Shown here: in pieces, positions 5,600 to 10,898 of the stretch | Numbering within the stretch: the stretch's first letter is position 1 | Layout of the letters: the number at the start of each line of letters is the position of its first letter | Source: Nanobdellota archaeon | GTDB lineage: Archaea > Nanobdellota > Nanobdellia > Pacearchaeales > GW2011-AR1 | Length of the DNA: 10,898 nt | NCBI GenBank assembly: GCA_030704765.1 | Contig: JAUYDD010000201.1 | Coordinates: 1 to 10,898 of the forward strand | Reading direction: 5' to 3' | Made by a program: the position numbers and the translations under genes | The notes under the pieces: generated by a model | Told to the model about the DNA's origin: nothing | The model's database searches: none | The model's input: the letters and a program-made list of their open reading frames with translations, nothing else

Positions 5600-5632
5600 T
5601 TCGGAAAATAATAAATTTTTGATAAAATCTTT

Positions 5633-5660
5633 CTTATATTTCTAGATCTTATATATCTAG
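5633..5660 (+). promoter_or_regulatory. Direct repeat and palindrome over the operon TATA box (candidate operator)
   Basis: CTTATATTTCTAG (5633-5645) is repeated as CTTATATATCTAG (5648-5660), 12 of 13 identical with a 15-base period. The second unit also forms a palindrome with bases before it, CTAGAT (5642-5647) against ATCTAG (5655-5660). The TATA-like core TTATATATC lies inside it, about 25 bases before a plausible start near 5680. A protein bound here would block TBP, so this is a good candidate Lrp operator. The binding assignment is inference. Confidence 0.5.
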
Positions 5661-5685
5661 TGAAAGACATAAGCCTTTCCCTAAA

Positions 5686-5726
5686 TAGTCAACGACAAAG
5701 TGAGGAAAAATTAAAGTCGTTGACTA
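5686..5726 (+). promoter_or_regulatory. 11-bp inverted repeat in the operon leader
   Basis: TAGTCAACGAC (5686-5696) is perfectly complementary to GTCGTTGACTA (5716-5726), with a 19-base loop. It ends seven bases before AGGAGG (5733-5738), the ribosome binding site of the first radical SAM gene. It is more GC-balanced than its surroundings. It could be an RNA hairpin influencing translation of the operon or a dyad operator. Confidence 0.6.
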
Positions 5727-5743
5727 TAATATAGGAGGAAAAA

Positions 5744-6820
5744 ATGTTAGTTGCTGGATGGTCATTAACCAAAGCTTGTAATTTGAACTGCATTCATTGC
5801 TATAATGCTTCTGGAAAACCTTCTCCAGATGAGCTTACTACAGAACAATGCTTTAAGGTAGTGGATAAATTGAAAGATGCTGGAGTAGCTGCTGTTAATT
5901 TTGGTGGTGGTGAATGTGCATTAAGGCCTGATTTTATTGATATATGTAAGTACATTAAAGAAAAAGATATTGCAATTTCTTATACAACAAATGGAACAAC
6001 TTTTTCTATAATAAAAGATCATTTAAATTTATTTCATGATATTGGAGTAAGTATTGATTTTGCTGATGAGGAAAAACATGACTGGTTTAGAGGGAGAAAA
6101 GGAGTTTTTAAACAAGCAATTAAAACTCTAGAAATTTTAGTTGAAAAAGGCATTAATAATGAAATTGTAACTTGTTTAACAAATCTTAATTGTTCTGAAG
6201 ATGAATTGCAAAAATTATACAACTTAGCAACTAATTTAGGTGTGGATTATTGGAGGTTAAATAGATTTAGAAGCAATGGCAGAGGAATTAGGAATGAAAA
6301 ACTACTAGCTTTGTCTAAACAAGATTTGAAAAAAGCTTATACATTTTTAAGTAAATTTGATAGAAAAGAAGTTTTGACTCCAGAACCTTTATTTAGAGCT
6401 GCTTTTGGTGGAACTTATTATTTTGCTGGAGACCCTTCAGGTTTTACTTCATTTAGAATTCAGCATAATGGTGAGGTAAGCCCCTCTGTATTTTTATCAG
6501 ATTCTGGTGGAAACATAAAAAGTCAGTCAATTTATGAAATAATGAATTCTAGAATTTTTCAAAAAATAAGAAATAGGGATAGAGTTGGAAAATGCAGAAA
6601 TTGTGATGCTTATATTCATTGCAGAGGAGGAGATGCAGGAGCTTCTTATTTACAATATGGACATTTTAATGGACCAGATCCTTTATGCTGGCTTAATCCA
6701 AGACAAAAAAAACCTGGAGTAAAAAGGGGAATACAAGGTGATTGGAATGTTCATGAGCTTTACTTATGCACCCTATATATTCCAACTAAGGAGAAGAAAA
6801 ATGGACAAAGAAAAATTTAG
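5744..6820 (+). CDS. Radical SAM protein with degenerate SPASM-like C-terminus
   Basis: The 358-residue product has the radical SAM cluster motif CNLNCIHC (C12, C16, C19) close to the N-terminus. The GGEP-like SAM-binding motif reads GGGEC (54-58). SPASM/Twitch-like features at the C-terminus are C284 and C287 (CRNC), C293 and C315, enough for one auxiliary iron-sulfur cluster. The upstream GX4C cysteine typical of full SPASM domains reads as serine (NGEVSPSVF, about 242-250), suggesting the second auxiliary cluster is absent. Enzymes of this class use the 5'-deoxyadenosyl radical to modify peptides or small molecules. A strong AGGAGG site five bases upstream fixes the start. Its last 20 bases overlap the next gene, which encodes a CDPS-like protein, so its substrate may be a cyclodipeptide; this is inference. 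Confidence 0.85.
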   Translation: MLVAGWSLTKACNLNCIHCYNASGKPSPDELTTEQCFKVVDKLKDAGVAAVNFGGGECALRPDFIDICKYIKEKDIAISYTTNGTTFSIIKDHLNLFHDIGVSIDFADEEKHDWFRGRKGVFKQAIKTLEILVEKGINNEIVTCLTNLNCSEDELQKLYNLATNLGVDYWRLNRFRSNGRGIRNEKLLALSKQDLKKAYTFLSKFDRKEVLTPEPLFRAAFGGTYYFAGDPSGFTSFRIQHNGEVSPSVFLSDSGGNIKSQSIYEIMNSRIFQKIRNRDRVGKCRNCDAYIHCRGGDAGASYLQYGHFNGPDPLCWLNPRQKKPGVKRGIQGDWNVHELYLCTLYIPTKEKKNGQRKI

Positions 6821-7619
6821 AACAGTAATGACTTATGGTTTAGGAAATAATCCTCGCCAAAAATATAATGCATTTACTGGGATAAGCATAGCTTGTCCTT
6901 TTTTCACCACTCGTCTATATGACGAAGAGTATTATAAAAGGCGCCTTAATTCAAGGGATTTAACTGCTGTTTGCAGATGGGTTTTGGATAGATTTGACAA
7001 GTATCTTTTGCTGGTAGGTGATTCTTTACTCCAATTTAATTTTATGGCTTTTTGCAGTATGAGTGAAAAGGAAGCAATTGAAAGGTCCTTAGCTATTGGA
7101 AACATCTGGTATGAATTTTGTGCAGGTATTTCAAAAAAGTTTCAGCCAAGGGTTGAAGTATGGAGATGGTCAGAACTAGCTGCAGACAATGAATTCTCCA
7201 GATTTATTAATGCTGGCAGGAATTTTGCAATGGCAAATCCTGCTTACAGAAGTGCGCTTCGTGCTCTCGCTATAACCAGCATACCTATAGAATTTGAAGA
7301 AGCATCAAAAAGACATAATAAACAAGAACTAGAAAATATATTAGATATTGCTACAAATTATTCAATAGACGAAATAGCTGGACTTTTATACATTTATGAA
7401 TTAACCAATTATAAGATCAGTGTATCAAAATATGAACCATTACCTCCTGTCAAAGCAATATATGGAGGACATTATCCTGAATTATCTGACGGGCTTGGGC
7501 TTAAAAATTTCGGTCATATACAAATTTCAAAAAATGGTAAAAAAATTCATTGTGATGATGAATTCCTTGAGGTATATCATGCTATTAAAATTCTAGGTAG
7601 TTTGGAGGTTTTAATATGA
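6801..7619 (+). CDS. tRNA-dependent cyclodipeptide synthase (CDPS)-like protein
   Basis: I place this 272-residue protein in the CDPS family, which has a class I aminoacyl-tRNA-synthetase-like fold and makes diketopiperazines from two aminoacyl-tRNAs. Supporting features are the GIS motif (27-29), whose Ser29 matches the nucleophile position (Ser37 of AlbC); the strand LLLVGD (69-74) preceded by a W..DRF helix; a WSEL segment (123-126) followed by an N.EF helix; and NYSIDE, with Tyr187 and Glu191 at the four-residue spacing of AlbC Tyr178/Glu182. The position three after the serine is Cys32. The later Tyr-Pro or Tyr-His pair is not obvious; SKYEP or AIYGG lie there. The ATG at 6801 has AAGGAG eight bases ahead and is preferred to one at 6738. 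Codons and base composition look somewhat richer in G+C than in neighbouring genes. Confidence 0.8.
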   Translation: MDKEKFRTVMTYGLGNNPRQKYNAFTGISIACPFFTTRLYDEEYYKRRLNSRDLTAVCRWVLDRFDKYLLLVGDSLLQFNFMAFCSMSEKEAIERSLAIGNIWYEFCAGISKKFQPRVEVWRWSELAADNEFSRFINAGRNFAMANPAYRSALRALAITSIPIEFEEASKRHNKQELENILDIATNYSIDEIAGLLYIYELTNYKISVSKYEPLPPVKAIYGGHYPELSDGLGLKNFGHIQISKNGKKIHCDDEFLEVYHAIKILGSLEVLI

Positions 7620-8635
7620 TGAAAGAAACATATAAAAGAAAACTTCCGAAACTAGATTTGAATGTTACTAACAGATGTAATTTTAAATGTGCGCATTGTG
7701 CTTTTGATTCTGGAATTATTAAAATGCCTGAATTAACTTTAGGAGAATTGAAAAAAATATTATCTGATACTAAGAAACTTAGGGGAGAAAGATTTGATAT
7801 TACCGGAGGAGAACCCTTAGTTCGAAATGATATTGAACAGATTATTAAGATAGGGAAAAATCTCGGATATAAAATAGAACTTGTAACAAATGGCTATCTT
7901 TTAGGTAAGAAAAAATTAAAAAGATTTAAAAGTCTAGGTTTAGATGCAATTGCAATTAGTCTTGATGGAAGTAATCCAGAAATTTATAACAAGATAAGGA
8001 ATCGCAATGATAAAACTTTTCATAAAGTTATAAATAACATTAAACTTTCAAAAAAATATGGTTTTAAAACTAAAGTAAATACAGTTGTTTTTTCTAGTAA
8101 TCTTGAAGATATTCCTAATATTATTAAATTATGTTTAAGCATAGGAGTTGATGAATATGGAATTTATTATTTCACACCTATTGGAAGAGGTAACAGAAGT
8201 AATGAACTTGCAGTTGAACCGATAAAGTGGCTTAATTTTATAAGAACTAAATTAAAACCTTATGAAAACTCTCCTGTTAAAATTTCTTTAGAACTTCCTA
8301 TAATAGAAAGAGAATATTGGAATAAAAATTTAGGATGTATTGCAAATTGCGAGAAAAGCCATTTACAGATTCTTCCAAATGGAAATACTTATCCATGTGC
8401 AATTCTTGCCTCTTATCAAAAACCAGTTGCAAATCTTCATGATTGCTCTATTGGAGATATTTGGAAAAATCAAGAATTATGGAAGAAATATTGGAAAAAC
8501 TTAAATCAGTTATTCAAAAGATTAGGAGGATATTGTGTTGATTTTCAACACGCGTTTAATATGAAAAATTATGATCTTAAAAAATACAGATTTGTTTGTC
8601 CACTAAGAAAATTTAATTTAAAAAATATAAAATGA
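7616..8635 (+). CDS. Radical SAM protein with Cys-rich SPASM-like C-terminal domain
   Basis: The 339-residue product has CNFKCAHC (C21, C25, C28), TGGEP (63-67) and VTNG (90-93), the standard landmarks of a radical SAM barrel. The C-terminal third has six cysteines (C241, C245, C261, C277, C307, C328). The NGNTYPC element (255-261) matches the GX4C part of a SPASM domain, so one or two auxiliary clusters are likely. It resembles peptide-modifying and PqqE/MoaA-like enzymes rather than a housekeeping enzyme I can name. The start codon overlaps the CDPS stop as ATGA, with GGAGG seven bases upstream; a second ATG follows immediately at 7619. No short precursor-peptide gene is visible, which favours a small substrate made by the CDPS over a ribosomal peptide. 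That assignment is inference. Confidence 0.85.
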   Translation: MMKETYKRKLPKLDLNVTNRCNFKCAHCAFDSGIIKMPELTLGELKKILSDTKKLRGERFDITGGEPLVRNDIEQIIKIGKNLGYKIELVTNGYLLGKKKLKRFKSLGLDAIAISLDGSNPEIYNKIRNRNDKTFHKVINNIKLSKKYGFKTKVNTVVFSSNLEDIPNIIKLCLSIGVDEYGIYYFTPIGRGNRSNELAVEPIKWLNFIRTKLKPYENSPVKISLELPIIEREYWNKNLGCIANCEKSHLQILPNGNTYPCAILASYQKPVANLHDCSIGDIWKNQELWKKYWKNLNQLFKRLGGYCVDFQHAFNMKNYDLKKYRFVCPLRKFNLKNIK

Positions 8636-9219
8636 AACAAAAAGGATTATTAGTTGTTTGTGAAGGGCTTGATTGCTCTGGAAAAACAACTACTATAAAA
8701 AAATTAATGAAAAATAATAATGGCGGGTTTATTTATTCAAAAGGAATTGGTTCAGATAGTTGGATTGGAAGAACTTCAAGCAATCATCCTTCAACATTTA
8801 GTCTTTTTATAGAACTTGTTTATAATACATTTGCAAGAATAAGGCCTGGTTTGAGAAAAGGAAAAATTGTTCTTCAAGATAGATATGATATTTCAATTAC
8901 TAGTTTTGTTCCATTAACTGATAGATGGTATAACCAGTTATTTATTAATTTGTTCAAACCTTTTATTGAAAAGCCAGATGCAGTAATTTATTTTCACCTT
9001 CCCCTTGAAGAAAGAGTTAAAAGGCTTTATGAAAAAGGAACTCCTTATGAAATTAGTTTAGCTAAAAATCCTAGTCAAATTTTAGCAAGAGAAAGAGAAT
9101 ATGAAATATGGTTCAATAATTTCAGAGGGCCCAAAATAAGGATAAATACTTATCAGAATGATATAGAAAAAACTTCAAGAATAACAAAGAAATTTATTGA
9201 GAAAATCGTATCTTCCTAA
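8632..9219 (+). CDS. Thymidylate-kinase-like P-loop kinase
   Basis: This 195-residue protein has a Walker A motif GLDCSGKT (12-19) in the EGLD.SGKTT context of thymidylate kinases. A DRY motif (83-85, LQDRYDIS) and a YFHLPLEERVKRL segment match the family's DRY and DVP.E...R regions. The EPGGT-like segment that normally follows the first helix is absent, and the region before DRY is unusual. The substrate may therefore not be dTMP. The start overlaps the stop of the preceding radical SAM gene (ATGA) with no separate ribosome binding site, implying translational coupling. As last gene of the operon it might phosphorylate a pathway intermediate, or simply be a nucleotide kinase carried along. 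Its stop lies nine bases from the end of the convergent metG. Confidence 0.75.
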   Translation: MKQKGLLVVCEGLDCSGKTTTIKKLMKNNNGGFIYSKGIGSDSWIGRTSSNHPSTFSLFIELVYNTFARIRPGLRKGKIVLQDRYDISITSFVPLTDRWYNQLFINLFKPFIEKPDAVIYFHLPLEERVKRLYEKGTPYEISLAKNPSQILAREREYEIWFNNFRGPKIRINTYQNDIEKTSRITKKFIEKIVSS

Positions 9220-9228
9220 ACCGGAAAA

Positions 9229-10701
9229 TCATATCTTCTTAAAAAGTATCTCACCTTTCTTAATCTCTTTGGTCTTTAAAGTTCTTCCTATCTCCTTATA
9301 ATCAATCTTAAATCCTATTTGTTTAGAAATCTTCTCGCTTGTAGAAGGAATAAAAGGCCAAAGCAAAATTGCTATTGTTTTTATTGAATCCAGAAGTTCA
9401 TATAAGACTTTTTTATCATGGCTCTCCCAAGGTTTTTTCTCTTGAACATATTCATTGCATAAATCAACAAATGCAAATATTTCATTTAATGCTTTATCTA
9501 ATTCATAATTATTTATATGCTTTTCAATTTCTTTTAGATTTAATTTTTCTAATAATCTATTTTCAGTAGATTCAAATCCGTATTTTTCAGCTAATGTCAA
9601 GACTCTGCTAACTAAATTTCCAAGTTTATTGGCAAGTTCATTGTTATACCTTTCAATTAATACTTTTTCTTCAAAATCTCCATCATCCCCATTAGCAAAA
9701 GGGAAGTTTCTTACGCAAAAATACCTAATACTGTCAGCACTGTATTTTTCAACTAATGTTTTGATAGATATTGAATTTCCCAAAGACTTTGAAATTTTTT
9801 GTCCATTAAATGAAAGAAAACCATGATTAAATGTTGTAACAGGCAATTCTATTCCAGCTGATTTTAACATTGCTGGCCAATAAACAGCATGAAACCAAGT
9901 GTTATCTTTTCCAAGTAAATGTAAAGTTGCAGGCCAAAATTTTTCTTTTCCTTTTTTTCTAGTTGCAGTATAATAATTTATCAATGCGTCAAACCAGACA
10001 TAAACAACATGCTTGCTGTCTAAAGGAAAAGGAATTCCCCAATTAAAAGATGTTCTGCTTATGCTGAAATCCTTGAGCTCTTCTTTGACCCTATTTATGA
10101 CTTCATTTCTTCTAGAATCAGGCAGAACAAATTCAGGATGTTTATCATATAACTCCAATAAAAAATCCTGGTATTTAGATAATCTAAAAAAATAAGATTC
10201 TTCTTTCATATATTCCAATGGTTTCTTATGCACAGGACAATTTCCATTATCTGAATCTCTTTCAGTATAATATGCTTCGCAATTAACACAATAGAGTCCC
10301 TCATAAATTCCTTGGTATATATCTCCTGTTTTATTGCATCTTTCAATAAAATCTTTTACAACAACCTTATGGTCTTCATCAGTTGTTCTTATAAACCTAT
10401 CTGGTTCTATATTCAATAATTTCCATGCTTCTTTGAACTTACTAGAAATCTTATCTACGAATTCTTTTGGTGATTCTTTTGCTTTTTCAGCAGCTTGTTG
10501 AACTTTCTTTCCGTGTTCATCAGTTCCAGTTACAAAAAATACCTCATATCCAATTAGGCTATGCCATCTTGCTAATACATCTGCTATAATTTTTTGATAA
10601 GCATGGCCGATGTGTGGTTCAGCATTCACATAATCAATAGCAGTTGTAACATAAAACTTTTTTTTCTCTTTCAAATCAGTTTTGATTTTATTGTTTACCA
10701 T
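9229..10701 (-). CDS. metG: Methionyl-tRNA synthetase, catalytic subunit
   Basis: The 490-residue product is a class I synthetase with the HIGH signature intact (HIGH, residues 30-33, in AEPHIGHAY) and KISKS (302-306) for KMSKS. The connective insertion carries one zinc site, C138-x2-C141 and C155-x2-H158. An alpha-helical anticodon-binding region follows to about residue 470. It attaches methionine to initiator and elongator tRNA-Met. There is no C-terminal OB-fold; that tRNA-binding domain is encoded separately at 2757-3095. The ATG at 10701 has a TATA-like box about 26 bases upstream and no ribosome binding site. It converges on the CDPS operon; I regard the closeness of a synthetase to a tRNA-consuming CDPS as probably coincidental. 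Confidence 0.96.
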   Translation of the reverse strand: MVNNKIKTDLKEKKKFYVTTAIDYVNAEPHIGHAYQKIIADVLARWHSLIGYEVFFVTGTDEHGKKVQQAAEKAKESPKEFVDKISSKFKEAWKLLNIEPDRFIRTTDEDHKVVVKDFIERCNKTGDIYQGIYEGLYCVNCEAYYTERDSDNGNCPVHKKPLEYMKEESYFFRLSKYQDFLLELYDKHPEFVLPDSRRNEVINRVKEELKDFSISRTSFNWGIPFPLDSKHVVYVWFDALINYYTATRKKGKEKFWPATLHLLGKDNTWFHAVYWPAMLKSAGIELPVTTFNHGFLSFNGQKISKSLGNSISIKTLVEKYSADSIRYFCVRNFPFANGDDGDFEEKVLIERYNNELANKLGNLVSRVLTLAEKYGFESTENRLLEKLNLKEIEKHINNYELDKALNEIFAFVDLCNEYVQEKKPWESHDKKVLYELLDSIKTIAILLWPFIPSTSEKISKQIGFKIDYKEIGRTLKTKEIKKGEILFKKI

Positions 10702-10721
10702 ATAAATCCTAGAAAATAACC

Positions 10722-10733
10722 CTATAAAAAATT
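10722..10733 (-). promoter_or_regulatory. TATA-like box for metG
   Basis: AATTTTTTATAG on the minus strand is centred about 26 bases before the ATG at 10701, again fitting a leaderless transcript. Confidence 0.45.
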
Positions 10734-10734
10734 A

Positions 10735-10760
10735 TCGGAATTAATGCTCTGTCCGAAATC
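10735..10760. repeat. Degenerate short hairpin with type I-like ends
   Basis: TCGGA (10735-10739) pairs with TCCGA (10752-10756). ATGCTC (10744-10749) and GAAATC (10755-10760) recall the type I feet, perhaps a decayed copy. Weak. Confidence 0.3.
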
Positions 10761-10858
10761 AAAAAAACAATGGGCCACCACACCCTAAAGGTTTTTTGCC
10801 ACAGCTAAAAAATCGCCTGCTGGCGAGTGTGGTTTGATTGGCCCTTGTTTTTAGGATG
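10758..10858. repeat. Type II A6/T6 hairpin, intact copy of the near-identical pair
   Basis: The outer stem is AAAAACAA against TTGTTTTT, then GGGCC (10772-10776) against GGCCC (10840-10844), then ACCACAC (10777-10783) against GTGTGGT (10827-10833), with an apical TCGCC-TGCT-GGCGA hairpin (10813-10826). Including the downstream GATGCTC it matches 707-807 except for three extra Gs and one substitution. It lies upstream of metG, on the far side of the promoter. Confidence 0.85.
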
Positions 10859-10898
10859 CTCAGAAATTAAAACAAACTGACATCCACATGTCAAGAAC
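10855..10898. repeat. Left half of a further type I element, cut by the window end
   Basis: GATGCTC (10855-10861) is followed by AGAAATTAAAAC and then ATGTCAAGAAC at the very end. Order and sequence parallel bases 1-42, where GCTCGGAAATTGAA is followed by ATGTCAAGAACC. A branched element like that at 1-178 probably continues past the window. Confidence 0.6.

Noticed and set aside
5660..5734. GTG-started 24-codon frame ending in the ribosome binding site of the first radical SAM gene, a possible leader or precursor peptide
   Set aside because: It has no ribosome binding site, begins before the likely transcription start, and lacks Cys, Gly or core-like residues. Its length is within chance expectation.
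6738..6800. Upstream ATG extending the CDPS-like protein by 21 residues
   Set aside because: The ATG at 6801 has a good AAGGAG site at the right distance, and the extension overlaps the end of the radical SAM gene with no family similarity.
9369..10195. Plus-strand open frames opposite metG, and similar frames opposite or across other genes (1303-1548, 1940-2155, 3998-4207, 6034-6222)
   Set aside because: They are antisense shadows of well-supported genes, without ribosome binding sites or family features.

Overview
The window looks like chromosomal DNA of an AT-rich archaeon, most plausibly a DPANN lineage (Woesearchaeota/Pacearchaeota-like). This placement is inferred from several things: a stand-alone MetRS beta (Trbp111-type) protein encoded apart from the MetRS catalytic subunit, a duplicated AsnC/Lrp regulator, TATA-like boxes about 25 bases ahead of several start codons (leaderless transcripts), and short intergenic spacing. 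No tRNA, rRNA, CRISPR array or recognisable transposase was seen.

Layout. Bases 1-1170 hold two small, distantly paralogous helical proteins of unknown function (248-697 and 1172-1627), each preceded by a dense array of nested inverted repeats. A MinD/ParA-type ATPase follows the second (1653-2435). Another hairpin-rich spacer separates minD from the convergent MetRS beta gene (2757-3095, minus). A further array lies between that gene and a dGTPase-like HD-domain phosphohydrolase (3379-4431, minus). A double-module Lrp regulator (4554-5549, minus) is divergent from the most interesting locus, a tightly overlapped four-gene operon at 5744-9219. Methionyl-tRNA synthetase (9229-10701, minus) converges on the end of that operon, and the window ends inside another hairpin array.

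The operon encodes a radical SAM protein with a degenerate SPASM-like C-terminus, a tRNA-dependent cyclodipeptide synthase (CDPS)-like protein, a second radical SAM protein with a Cys-rich C-terminus, and a thymidylate-kinase-like P-loop protein. Its genes overlap by 20, 4 and 4 bases. My reading is a natural-product pathway: the CDPS would join two amino acids taken from aminoacyl-tRNAs into a diketopiperazine, and two radical SAM enzymes would modify it. The divergent Lrp protein is the obvious candidate regulator, because the shared intergenic region carries a 13-bp direct repeat, a palindrome over the likely TATA box and an 11-bp inverted repeat just before the ribosome binding site. I know of no characterised archaeal pathway of this type. 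Substrate and product cannot be read from sequence.

The second notable feature is a family of hairpin elements confined to the spacers outside that operon. Type I elements have the form GATGCTC-stem...stem-GACATC, with one unpaired base conserved near the foot of an otherwise variable stem. Type II elements have the form CATC-A6...T6-GATG with nested inner stems. The two types alternate and share their GATG/CATC ends. Two copies about 10 kb apart are nearly identical, and two others differ by compensatory changes in the apical stem.
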